Shown here piece after piece: positions 51,484 to 59,664 of a DNA stretch of 64,000 bases. The stretch's first letter is position 1, and each line of letters begins with the position of its first letter. Origin of the DNA: an uncultured Clostridium sp. GTDB taxonomy: Bacteria > Bacillota > Clostridia > Lachnospirales > Lachnospiraceae. The stretch lies in contig CALAAS010000038.1 of NCBI GenBank assembly GCA_937885015.1, positions 1 to 64,000 on the forward strand, given 5' to 3'. Position numbers and translations under genes: made by a program. The notes below the pieces were generated by a model. The model was not told the DNA's origin, ran no database searches, and saw only the letters and a list, made by a program, of their open reading frames with translations.

Positions 51484-51669
51484 TTAGGCTCTTTCCACTA
51501 ATCCGGATCTTAAGCAAGAAGTACATACGTACATTTTCTGAGCTCCGCCGTTTGTTTTAACCTTTACAGATTTAACATTGGCTTTCCACATCTTGTTAGA
51601 TCTTCTATGTGAATGACTTACTGCATTACCAAAATGAGCAGCTTTTTCACAGATTGCACACTTAGCCAT
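51484..51669 (-). CDS. rpmB: 50S ribosomal protein bL28
   Basis: The 61-residue protein is L28: MAKCAICEK, HFGNAVSHSHRRSNK and a C-terminal CTSC. The two CxxC pairs (C4/C7 and the pair near residues 49-52) make it the zinc-binding form. It is transcribed away from yloU, as in Bacillus where rpmB and yloU are neighbours on opposite strands. An AGGAGGTGC SD precedes the ATG. Confidence 0.96.
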   Translation of the reverse strand: MAKCAICEKAAHFGNAVSHSHRRSNKMWKANVKSVKVKTNGGAQKMYVCTSCLRSGLVERA

Positions 51670-51725
51670 CGTAGCACCTCCTTAACCGATCATTGGACTT
51701 CCTATTAAAAATCCATAACAAAGGT

Positions 51726-51754
51726 ATAATAACAGATGAATGAAAAATTTGCAA
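51726..51754 (-). promoter_or_regulatory. Promoter of rpmB
   Basis: On the minus strand TTGCAA (51754-51749), 17 bp, TATTAT (51731-51726), 57 bp before the start codon. Confidence 0.7.
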
Positions 51755-51772
51755 GCGAAATTTAAAAATTTC

Positions 51773-51801
51773 TTTCTTTTTTTCAGGATATAGGGTATAA
51801 T
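51773..51801 (+). promoter_or_regulatory. Promoter of yloU-fakA
   Basis: TATAAT at 51796-51801 lies 17 bp after TTTCTT (51773-51778) in a T-rich stretch. The -35 is weak. Confidence 0.5.
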
Positions 51802-51813
51802 GACTGCAAAGCG

Positions 51814-51840
51814 TACCGTGTCCGCAGAGCGGACATGGTA
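51814..51840 (+). promoter_or_regulatory. Strong leader hairpin upstream of yloU
   Basis: ACCGTGTCCGC (51815-51825) pairs with GCGGACATGGT (51829-51839) with a 3-nt loop and one G:T, extended by T51814:A51840. It begins about 13 nt after the -10 and so near the 5' end of the transcript. There is no T tract. It may stabilise the mRNA end. Confidence 0.6.
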
Positions 51841-51882
51841 TCCCAATGTCAAAGAAAAAACAGGAAATGGAGGCTGCCAAAT

Positions 51883-52239
51883 ATGAAGGGACGCATTAAC
51901 AATAAATTGGGTTCGATTCAGATTGACCCGGAAGTAATTGCCATGTATGCCGGAACGACAGCGGTGGAGTGTTTTGGAATTGTGGGGATGGCTGCCGTCA
52001 GCATGAAAGACGGTCTGGTAAAGCTTTTAAAAAGGGAAAGCTTGACCCACGGAATTAATGTTGTAATTCGTGACAATGCCCTGAGCATTGATTTTCATGT
52101 TATTGTTGCCTACGGTGTCAGCATTTCCACAGTGGCGGACAACCTGATGGAGAGCGTCCGTTATAAGGTGGAGGAATTTACGGGAATGAAAGTTGAAAAG
52201 ATCAACATTTTCGTGGAAGGTGTAAGAGTGATAGATTAA
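51883..52239 (+). CDS. yloU: Asp23/Gls24 family protein YloU
   Basis: The 118-residue protein begins MKGRINNKLGSIQIDPEVIAM after a GGAGG SD and carries the Asp23 fold (AVECFGIVGMA, FHVIVAYGVSISTVADN, MKVEKINIFVEGVRV). It is nearly always encoded just before the DhaK-like fakA gene, 13 bp downstream here. The function is not settled; related proteins sit at the membrane and affect envelope stress. An upstream in-frame ATG at 51835 falls inside the leader hairpin and is rejected. Confidence 0.92.
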   Translation: MKGRINNKLGSIQIDPEVIAMYAGTTAVECFGIVGMAAVSMKDGLVKLLKRESLTHGINVVIRDNALSIDFHVIVAYGVSISTVADNLMESVRYKVEEFTGMKVEKINIFVEGVRVID

Positions 52240-52252
52240 GGAGGAAAACCCT

Positions 52253-53932
52253 GTGGGTATGAACTATATAGATGCCGGAATGCTGAAACAGGCATTTCTG
52301 GCCGGAGCCAAGGGCCTGGAGGCCAACAAAGAATGGATCAATGAGCTGAATGTATTTCCCGTTCCGGATGGTGATACGGGTACCAATATGACGATGACGA
52401 TACTTTCAGCAGCCAAAGAAGTGGCGGCGATCCAGGATCCTACCATGGAGATGCTGGCAAAAGCGATTTCTTCCGGCTCCCTGCGCGGCGCCAGGGGAAA
52501 TTCCGGTGTTATTTTATCCCAGCTGTTCCGTGGATTTACCAAGGAAATTAAGTCTGTTGACGTGATTACAACGACTATTTTGGCAAATGCCTTTAATCGT
52601 GGAACAGAGACGGCCTACAAGGCAGTTATGAAACCCAAAGAGGGAACAATTCTGACCGTGGCCAGAGGGATGGCTGAAAAAGCGGCGGAACTGGCTCCGC
52701 AGCAGGAGGATATCATTCTGTTCGCAGAGGAAGTGGTGCGCCATGGCGAGTATGTTCTGAGCCAGACACCGGAGATGCTGCCGATTTTAAAGGAAGCAGG
52801 CGTGGTGGATTCCGGCGGACAGGGCCTGATTCAGGTGATGAAGGGATGCCTGGACGGACTGAAGGGCAAAGAAGTCAGCGTGGACGGGATGATGAATTCC
52901 GGAAAGTCTGTTTCCGTTTCCCGTTCCGGCGATCGGGAACCTGCAGAAGAGGAAATCCGTTTTGGATACTGCACCGAGTTTATTATCAATACCGAGGCAG
53001 CAGGAGAAGAGATGGAGAAGGAACTGAAATCTTATCTCAGTTCTATCGGGGATTCTCTGGTGGTTGTGGCGGATGATGATCTGGTAAAGATTCATGTGCA
53101 CACCAATGATCCGGGCCTGGCCCTTCAGAAAGCTCTTACGTACGGCTCCCTGTCCCGGATTAAAATTGACAATATGCGGGAAGAACATCAGGAAAAACTG
53201 ATTCGTGATTCGGAGCGCCTGGCAGCGGAACAGGCGAAGACGGGGGGAGCGGGAGAAGAAAAGAAAGAGAGAAAACCCTATGGATTTATTGCCGTTTCCG
53301 TTGGAAGCGGTATGGCAGAGATTTTTAAAGGGATCGGAGCGGACTGCCTGATTGAGGGCGGCCAGACCATGAACCCAAGTACGGAAGATATTTTAAATGC
53401 GGTGGAACAGGTCAATGCCGATACGGTATACATTTTCCCCAATAATAAAAATATCATTCTGGCGGCTGAGCAGGCCAGACAGCTGGCGGAAGAGACAAAA
53501 GTGGTGGTAGTTCCTTCCAAAACGATTCCTCAGGGGATTACGGCTCTGATTAATTTCTCTCCGGATCTGACGCCGGAGGAAAATCTGGAGCAGATGACGG
53601 CAGAGATGACCCGCGTCAAAAGCGGACAGATTACCTATGCGGTTCGCAATACCTCCATTGACGGCTATGAAATAGCCGAAGGCGATATTATGGGTCTGGG
53701 AGATCACGGAATGCTGGCCGTCGGGAAAGATGTGGAGGAAACGGCTCTGGCTTCTCTGCGGGCCCTGATTGATGAAGATTCGGAACTGGTTACGCTGTAT
53801 TATGGAGAGGAAATCTCGGAAGAAGCGGCAGAGGCGCTTTGTGAAAAAGCAGAAAGAGAATTTGCCGGATGTGAGTTTGAATGCCATGCAGGCGGCCAAC
53901 CCATTTATTATTACATGATTTCGGTGGAATAG
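52253..53932 (+). CDS. fakA: DAK2/DegV-type fatty acid kinase subunit FakA (YloV)
   Basis: The 559-residue protein has an N-terminal DhaL-type ATP-binding domain (NELNVFPVPDGDTGTNM, GSLRGARGNSGVILSQ, DSGGQGL). A middle region and a C-terminal DegV-like domain follow (VSVGSGMAEIFKGIGAD, IFPNNKNIILAAEQ). With a FakB partner it phosphorylates exogenous fatty acids for phospholipid synthesis; no fakB is in the window. The GTG at 52253 has GGAGG 8 bp upstream and is favoured over the ATG at 52259. Confidence 0.93.
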   Translation: MGMNYIDAGMLKQAFLAGAKGLEANKEWINELNVFPVPDGDTGTNMTMTILSAAKEVAAIQDPTMEMLAKAISSGSLRGARGNSGVILSQLFRGFTKEIKSVDVITTTILANAFNRGTETAYKAVMKPKEGTILTVARGMAEKAAELAPQQEDIILFAEEVVRHGEYVLSQTPEMLPILKEAGVVDSGGQGLIQVMKGCLDGLKGKEVSVDGMMNSGKSVSVSRSGDREPAEEEIRFGYCTEFIINTEAAGEEMEKELKSYLSSIGDSLVVVADDDLVKIHVHTNDPGLALQKALTYGSLSRIKIDNMREEHQEKLIRDSERLAAEQAKTGGAGEEKKERKPYGFIAVSVGSGMAEIFKGIGADCLIEGGQTMNPSTEDILNAVEQVNADTVYIFPNNKNIILAAEQARQLAEETKVVVVPSKTIPQGITALINFSPDLTPEENLEQMTAEMTRVKSGQITYAVRNTSIDGYEIAEGDIMGLGDHGMLAVGKDVEETALASLRALIDEDSELVTLYYGEEISEEAAEALCEKAEREFAGCEFECHAGGQPIYYYMISVE

Positions 53933-53996
53933 AACCTTGTACCGATAGAAGAACAGGGCGGTGTCGTGGATTTCGGAGAAAGTGTTTCGGGATTCA

Positions 53997-54018
53997 GGGG
54001 CAGCGCCCCGTTTTATTT
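53997..54018 (+). terminator. Possible terminator between fakA and recG
   Basis: GGGGC (53997-54001) and GCCCC (54005-54009) form a tight stem followed by GTTTTATTT. A longer imperfect pairing with upstream AACAGGGCG is possible. Confidence 0.5.
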
Positions 54019-54081
54019 CTGCGGAAAAAGCCGGACTTGGAGGAGCGAAAATAGAAACTGGAAAGCAGGAGGCATAAAAGC

Positions 54082-56136
54082 ATGGAGCGGGAAAAGATCA
54101 CAGTTCTGAAAGGAATTGGAGAAAAGACGGCAAAGCTGTTTGAGCGGCTGGGTGTGGAAAGCCTGCAGGACCTGATCCACTATTATCCGCGGACTTACGA
54201 CGTGTTCCGGGAGCCAAAGGCTGTCGGCTCTCTTCTGGAGGGGACGGTGGAGGCAGTCAGCGGGATTCTGACGAAAACGGCAGATGTGGTGCGCTATGGG
54301 CATCTTCAAGTTACCACCCTGACGCTTCGGGATGTGACGGGATCTGTCACAGTTATCTGGTATAACATGCCTTATCTGCGAGGGAGTTTGAAAGCGGGGG
54401 AGCGATTTATTTTTCGGGGGCGCATTGTAAAAAAAAGGGGACGCCTGACTATGGAACAGCCGGAAATTTACAGGCCGGAAACTTACGCCGCCATGGTTTC
54501 TTCCATGCAGCCCATTTACGGACAGACAAAGGGACTGGGCAATAAGGCGATTACGAAGGCGATAACAGCAGCGATTGCTGCTGGCGTGGCAGAGACGGAA
54601 TATCTTCCGGAGGCACTGTGCAGGAAATATGCACTGGAAGATCTTTCGTCTGCTCTGGAGCACATTCATTTTCCCAAAGACGAGTCGGAGCTTCTGGCTG
54701 CCAGAAAACGACTGGTCTTTGATGAGTTTTTTATGTTTTTACTCTCTGTTCGATTTTTGAAAGACAAAAAAGAGGACAGAAAAAGTCTCTATCCATTCGT
54801 CATCGACGAGTCAGTGCGGGAACTTTCGGAACGCCTTCCATTTTCCCTGACGAGAGCTCAGAAAAGGGTCGTCGAGGAGGTGTATAAAGATCTGTCCAGC
54901 GGGCGGATTATGAACCGCCTGATCCAGGGAGATGTGGGATCGGGAAAAACCATTGTTGCAGTTTTGGCGCTTTTACAGGCGGCGGCCGGCGGATTCCAGG
55001 GGGCTTTGATGGTTCCAACGGAGGTGCTGGCAAAACAGCATTTTGAATCTATGGAAACACTTTTCCATCAGATGGGCCTGTCCGTCAAACCGGTGCTTTT
55101 AACGGGCTCCATGACCAGAAAAGAAAAAAGGGAGGTATATGGCCAGATTGAACGTCATGAAGCAGATATCATCATTGGAACCCATGCTCTGATTCAGGAA
55201 ACGGTGGTATATGATCACCTGGCCCTGGTTATTACGGACGAACAGCACCGATTTGGAGTTCGCCAGAGGGAAATGCTCAGCAAAAAAGGGGAAGAACCCC
55301 ATATTCTTGTGATGAGTGCCACTCCCATTCCCCGAACTCTGGCGATTATTCTTTACGGGGATTTGGATATTTCCATCATTGACGAGCTTCCCACAGGGCG
55401 CCAGCCCATTAAAAACTGTGTGGTAAACCGGGATTACAGGCCCAGAGCCTATCGGTTTATTGAAAAGGAGGTACAAGCAGGCCATCAGGCATACGTGATC
55501 TGTCCTATGGTAGAATCCGGCGAGATGCTGAGCGCCGAAAATGTTCTGGATTACACCAAAACGCTGCAAAAGGAGCTGTCTCCTTCCATCCAGGTGGAAT
55601 ATCTCCACGGAAGGATGAAGGGAAAGGAAAAAAACGAAATTATGGAGAGGTTTGCAGCCGGGGAGATTCAGGTTTTGGTTTCCACCACGGTTATCGAGGT
55701 GGGAATCAATGTACCAAATGCCACTGTTATGATGATTGAGAATGCTGAGCGGTTTGGCCTGGCGCAGCTTCATCAGCTGCGGGGGCGGGTGGGCCGCGGA
55801 AGCGATCAGTCCTACTGTATTCTGGTGGATGGCTCCGGAGAGGATGGAACGAGAAAACGTCTGGAGATTTTAAATAAATCCAATGACGGCTTTTTTATTG
55901 CTTCAGAGGACCTGAAGCTGCGGGGGCCGGGAGATATGTTTGGAATCCGTCAGAGCGGCGATCTGGAATTTAGGCTGGCGGATATTTTTACGGATGCGGA
56001 TTTGCTGAAAATGGTTTCGGAAGAAGTAAATGAACTTCTCGAAGAGGATCCGCTGCTGCAAAAGGAGGAGAATGCGGGACTTCGCGATAGGCTGGACGCA
56101 TATCTGGAACAGGGGGTTGAGAGATTGAATCTGTAG
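54082..56136 (+). CDS. recG: ATP-dependent DNA helicase RecG
   Basis: The 684-residue helicase has the N-terminal wedge/OB domain (DLIHYYPRTYDVF), Walker A GDVGSGKT at about 284-291, DEQHRFG, the motif III SATPIPRTLAI, and the C-terminal motifs QLRGRVGRG and LKLRGPGD. It drives branch migration and fork reversal in repair. A GGAGG SD lies before the ATG. The order yloU-fakA-recG matches Bacillus except that the sda genes are missing. Confidence 0.96.
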   Translation: MEREKITVLKGIGEKTAKLFERLGVESLQDLIHYYPRTYDVFREPKAVGSLLEGTVEAVSGILTKTADVVRYGHLQVTTLTLRDVTGSVTVIWYNMPYLRGSLKAGERFIFRGRIVKKRGRLTMEQPEIYRPETYAAMVSSMQPIYGQTKGLGNKAITKAITAAIAAGVAETEYLPEALCRKYALEDLSSALEHIHFPKDESELLAARKRLVFDEFFMFLLSVRFLKDKKEDRKSLYPFVIDESVRELSERLPFSLTRAQKRVVEEVYKDLSSGRIMNRLIQGDVGSGKTIVAVLALLQAAAGGFQGALMVPTEVLAKQHFESMETLFHQMGLSVKPVLLTGSMTRKEKREVYGQIERHEADIIIGTHALIQETVVYDHLALVITDEQHRFGVRQREMLSKKGEEPHILVMSATPIPRTLAIILYGDLDISIIDELPTGRQPIKNCVVNRDYRPRAYRFIEKEVQAGHQAYVICPMVESGEMLSAENVLDYTKTLQKELSPSIQVEYLHGRMKGKEKNEIMERFAAGEIQVLVSTTVIEVGINVPNATVMMIENAERFGLAQLHQLRGRVGRGSDQSYCILVDGSGEDGTRKRLEILNKSNDGFFIASEDLKLRGPGDMFGIRQSGDLEFRLADIFTDADLLKMVSEEVNELLEEDPLLQKEENAGLRDRLDAYLEQGVERLNL

Positions 56137-56195
56137 GAGAATGGAGAGGAAAATCGATTTGAGTTGTCTGGAAAAAATGAGGGGTGGGAATTTTG

Positions 56196-56744
56196 ATGCA
56201 GGAAAATAAATTTGGAGAGGGGAAACTCTGGCTTCGGTCAGCCTGCCGGGAGGATGCGTCGGTGCTGCTTTCCTGGCTTTCGGATGAGAGGACAGTGGCA
56301 CTCTGGAAAGCGGATCGTTTTTCCTGGCCGCTGGATCAAAGGCAGCTGGAGACATACTTGCAGGAATTTACAGAAAACATGGGTCAGGAGGCATTTATGG
56401 CTGTGACCGGAGATGGAAGGCCGGTGGGACATTTTTCTTTCCGGGAGATAGAGGAGGAAAGAAAGACAGCTCATTTAGGATTTATTGTGGTAAATCCGGC
56501 CTGCCGGGGACTGGGATATGGCCGTTCCATGGTAAAGCTGGCGCTGGAGTGGGCCTTTTGTCAGAAGAAGCTGGATTCCGTCTGGCTAGGGGTGTACGAC
56601 TGCAACCAGGCAGCCAGGCATTGCTATGAAGCATTGGGGTTTACGGTTTGCAGCCGCCCGGGGTTTACAGAGGAGTTCCACGGAGAAATCTGGGAGTATT
56701 CCTATCTGGAGGCACATCGGAAAAAAGGATATTATAGGAAGTGA
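56196..56744 (+). CDS. GNAT family N-acetyltransferase
   Basis: The 182-residue protein has the GNAT fold: LWLRSACREDASVLLSWL at the start, the acetyl-CoA loop region NPACRGLGYGRSMVKLAL (about 105-122) and NQAARHCYEALGF. It resembles RimJ/RimL-type enzymes that acetylate protein N-termini or small amines, but the substrate is unknown. The ATG at 56196 follows GAGGGG. It is the last gene after recG and converges with prs. Confidence 0.85.
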   Translation: MQENKFGEGKLWLRSACREDASVLLSWLSDERTVALWKADRFSWPLDQRQLETYLQEFTENMGQEAFMAVTGDGRPVGHFSFREIEEERKTAHLGFIVVNPACRGLGYGRSMVKLALEWAFCQKKLDSVWLGVYDCNQAARHCYEALGFTVCSRPGFTEEFHGEIWEYSYLEAHRKKGYYRK

Positions 56745-56757
56745 TTTCTCATGCCAT

Positions 56758-56816
56758 AAAAAAATTCCTGGAGTTCCTTCCGACTGCAGCTGCAGGCAGA
56801 AGGAACTTCCAGGAAT
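56758..56816 (-). terminator. Strong terminator of prs
   Basis: A stem of 17 bp with one bulge (56764-56780 with 56799-56816) is followed on the minus strand by seven T (56764-56757 region). The loop holds tandem CTGCAG. It also separates the convergent GNAT gene. Confidence 0.85.
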
Positions 56817-56830
56817 CGCATGGATATTGT

Positions 56831-58045
56831 TTATACCAGAGAACGGACATACTGATAACCATCAGCCTCATTGTTGTAGCGGCGGATCAGTTTTTGGATT
56901 TTGGCCGTTGGTGTCAGGGCATTTTCCAGAGAAACATTGTGGTTTAGGGAATTGATAATGGCAGCAATGAACTTGCTCATATCAGCCTCCACATACCACT
57001 CCCGGTCAAAAAGCTCCGGTGCACGGTAGTTTAAGTTGGTTGTAACGACACAGTCAATGTATCCCTTGGCATAGAATTCATCAAATTTCTCGAAACCATT
57101 GGTAAAGAGGCCAAAGGTGGTGCAGACTACGACACGCTCTGCTTTGCGTTTTTTCAGAGCGCGGGCCGTATCCAGCATGCTTTCGCCGGAGGAGATCATA
57201 TCATCAATGATCAGAACCGTTTTTCCTTCCACGGAAGAACCGAGGAATTCATGAGCTACGATGGGGTTGCGTCCGTTTACCACGCGGGAGTAATCACGGC
57301 GCTTGTAGAACATACCCATATCAACCCCCAGGTTATTGGCCAGGTATACGGCGCGGGACATGGCGCCTTCATCAGGACTGATAACCATCAGGTGATCTTT
57401 ATCAATTTTCAGAGTTTTATCATGGGCAAACAGAGCCTTGATGAACTGATAGGTGGGCATGAAATTGTCGAATCCGCTTAAGGGAATGGCATTTTGTACT
57501 CGCGGGTCGTGAGCGTCAAAGGTAATAATATTGCTGACACCCATCTGGATCAGCTCTTCCAGCATCATGGCGCAGTCCAGAGACTCACGGCTGGAGCGCT
57601 TGTGCTGGCGTCCCTCATACAGGAATGGCATGATAACGTTGACACGGTGGGCGGTGGAAATCGTAGCGCCGATGATACGCTTCAGATCCTGGAAGTGATC
57701 ATCCGGAGACATATGGTTTGTAAAACCGCTCATTTTGTACGTCAGGCTGTAATTGGTAACATCCACCATTACGTAGATATCCGTTCCGCGGACGGATTCA
57801 TTGACAACACCTTTGGCTTCGCCGCTTCCAAAGCGGGGGCATGCACAGTCTAACAGATAGGAATCTGCATCATAGCCGCGAAACTGCAGGTTCTCCTGGC
57901 GCTTTTTCAGCACCTCGATGTCATTGCGGCGGAAATTGATGATGTGGCTGTTGACTTTTTCAGCCAGATCCCGGCAGCTGGCCAGAGCTGCGATTTTCAG
58001 CGGGGCCACCGGAAGGGTGTCGTTAAAGACATAGTCATTGGACAT
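56831..58045 (-). CDS. prs: Ribose-phosphate pyrophosphokinase
   Basis: The 404-residue enzyme makes PRPP from ribose 5-phosphate and ATP. Motifs are FDAHDPRVQNAIP, ISPDEGAMSRAVYLA and the PRPP loop VLIIDDMISSGESM. It is longer than the usual 310-320 residues because of an extended N-terminus and a C-terminal tail; this form is common in Clostridia. The ATG at 58045 follows GGAGGAG. Upstream is a leader with a 12-bp hairpin. Confidence 0.92.
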   Translation of the reverse strand: MSNDYVFNDTLPVAPLKIAALASCRDLAEKVNSHIINFRRNDIEVLKKRQENLQFRGYDADSYLLDCACPRFGSGEAKGVVNESVRGTDIYVMVDVTNYSLTYKMSGFTNHMSPDDHFQDLKRIIGATISTAHRVNVIMPFLYEGRQHKRSSRESLDCAMMLEELIQMGVSNIITFDAHDPRVQNAIPLSGFDNFMPTYQFIKALFAHDKTLKIDKDHLMVISPDEGAMSRAVYLANNLGVDMGMFYKRRDYSRVVNGRNPIVAHEFLGSSVEGKTVLIIDDMISSGESMLDTARALKKRKAERVVVCTTFGLFTNGFEKFDEFYAKGYIDCVVTTNLNYRAPELFDREWYVEADMSKFIAAIINSLNHNVSLENALTPTAKIQKLIRRYNNEADGYQYVRSLV

Positions 58046-58108
58046 GATAAAAACTCCTCCATACCATGATTGGGAATGCCACAGCACTCCTCTTTTTTCA
58101 TTTGAACT

Positions 58109-58142
58109 GGGGTGTCAGCAAATGGATTTATTGCCGCACCCC
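58109..58142 (-). promoter_or_regulatory. Leader hairpin of prs mRNA
   Basis: GGGGTG (58109-58114) pairs with CACCCC (58137-58142) and the stem continues inward (GCAA/TTGC) with one bulge to about 12 pairs. It lies in the roughly 100-nt leader between promoter and start. No T tract follows on the minus strand. Confidence 0.55.
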
Positions 58143-58158
58143 AAACTCTCTCAGCATC

Positions 58159-58188
58159 TTTATACCATCAATCGACGAGAATCGTCAA
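58159..58188 (-). promoter_or_regulatory. Promoter of prs
   Basis: On the minus strand TTGACG (58188-58183), 18 bp, TATAAA (58164-58159). Confidence 0.65.
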
Positions 58189-58226
58189 TAGCAAAAAGGG
58201 AATTTTTCGGGGAAATGCGGCTTAAC

Positions 58227-58255
58227 TTTACAAAAAAGAGGAATGTTGCTATGAT
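58227..58255 (+). promoter_or_regulatory. Promoter of DUF512-der-plsY-gpsA
   Basis: TTTACA (58227-58232), 17 bp, TATGAT (58250-58255), 33 bp before the chosen start. Confidence 0.7.
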
Positions 58256-58287
58256 ATTATCAGAGAAAGAAAGGCAGTGTGCGGATC

Positions 58288-59643
58288 ATGAATAAAGGAC
58301 ATAGAATCAAGGCGGTGGACTCGGGTTCCATTGCAGAAGAGCTGGAGCTGGAGGCAGGCGATGTGCTTCTGACCATCAACGGCGAGGAGATCGAAGATAT
58401 TTTTGATTATGAGTACAAAGTCAACAGCCGTCATATTACGGCGGTAATCCGGAAAAAAGACGGCGAGGAGTGGGAACTGGATATTGAAAACGAATACCAG
58501 GATCTGGGCCTTACCTTCGAAAACGGCCTGATGAGTGAGTATCGCTCCTGCCGAAATAAATGTATTTTCTGTTTTATTGACCAGATGCCGCCTGGTATGC
58601 GGGAAACGCTGTATTTCAAAGATGACGATTCCCGCCTTTCCTTTCTGCAGGGAAATTATATAACGCTGACCAACATGAAGGATCGGGATATTGACCGGAT
58701 TATCCGTTTTAAACTGGCTCCCATCAATATTTCTGTCCAGACCATGAACCCGGAACTTCGGTGCCGCATGTTGAATAACCGGTTTGCGGGAGAGGCTCTG
58801 AAACAGATTGACCGTTTGTATGAAGCCGAAATTCCCATGAATGGACAGATTGTATTGTGTAAGGGGGTCAATGACGGGGAGGAGCTGGAGCGATCTATCC
58901 GGGAACTCACGGCATATCTGCCCTGCATGGAGAGCGTTTCAGTGGTTCCGGTGGGACTTTCCCGATTTCGGGAGGGACTTTATCCGCTGGAAAGCTTTAC
59001 CGCCGAAGAGGCAGGGGTTGTTGTGGATCAGATTGAAAGGTGGCAGCAAAAGATATACAGGGAACACGGAACGCATTTTATCCATGCCAGCGATGAGTTT
59101 TATATGCTGGCAGGACGTCCGCTGCCAGAGGCGGAGCGCTACGACGGTTACATCCAGCTGGAGAATGGAGTGGGGATGATCCGCCTTCTCACGGAGGAAG
59201 TGAGGGAGGCGCTTTCCGGACGGACCGATGATGGCGTCTGCGAGGAGATATCCATTGCCACCGGATATCTGGCATACCCCTATATTCAGTCCTTTGCAGA
59301 TCAGATCTGTGAGATTTTCCCCGGACGCAGGATACATGTCCACCCAATCCGAAATGACTTTTTTGGGCCAAAGATTACGGTGGCGGGGTTGATTACGGGG
59401 CAGGACCTGATGGCACAGTTAAAGAATCAGCCGCTGGGCGAACGTCTTCTTCTCCCCTGCGCCATGTTCCGAAGCGGGGAAGAGGTTTTTCTGGATGATA
59501 TAACCCGTACAGAGCTTCAAAAAGCTTTACAAGTACAGGTGGATATTGTAAAATCAAGCGGATATGATTTTGTGGAGGCTGTATTGGCACCGGTTGAGGA
59601 GGCCCCTCCGGTGCACGGTGCCTATGAGCCGGATTCATTTTAA
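58288..59643 (+). CDS. DUF512 radical SAM protein with PDZ-like N-terminus
   Basis: The 451-residue protein begins with a PDZ-like segment (HRIKAVDSGSIAEEL, GDVLLTINGEEI, residues 1-75). A radical SAM core follows with cluster cysteines C88, C92 and C95 (CRNKCIFC), then the DUF512 region. It is conserved next to der in many Firmicutes, yet its substrate is not known. Start choice is uncertain: ATG 58288 fits the family N-terminus (NKGHRIKAV), while GTG 58279 has a closer AAAGG. der follows after 21 bp. Confidence 0.88.
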   Translation: MNKGHRIKAVDSGSIAEELELEAGDVLLTINGEEIEDIFDYEYKVNSRHITAVIRKKDGEEWELDIENEYQDLGLTFENGLMSEYRSCRNKCIFCFIDQMPPGMRETLYFKDDDSRLSFLQGNYITLTNMKDRDIDRIIRFKLAPINISVQTMNPELRCRMLNNRFAGEALKQIDRLYEAEIPMNGQIVLCKGVNDGEELERSIRELTAYLPCMESVSVVPVGLSRFREGLYPLESFTAEEAGVVVDQIERWQQKIYREHGTHFIHASDEFYMLAGRPLPEAERYDGYIQLENGVGMIRLLTEEVREALSGRTDDGVCEEISIATGYLAYPYIQSFADQICEIFPGRRIHVHPIRNDFFGPKITVAGLITGQDLMAQLKNQPLGERLLLPCAMFRSGEEVFLDDITRTELQKALQVQVDIVKSSGYDFVEAVLAPVEEAPPVHGAYEPDSF

Positions 59644-59664
59644 AAGAGACAGCGGAGGTTGCGT

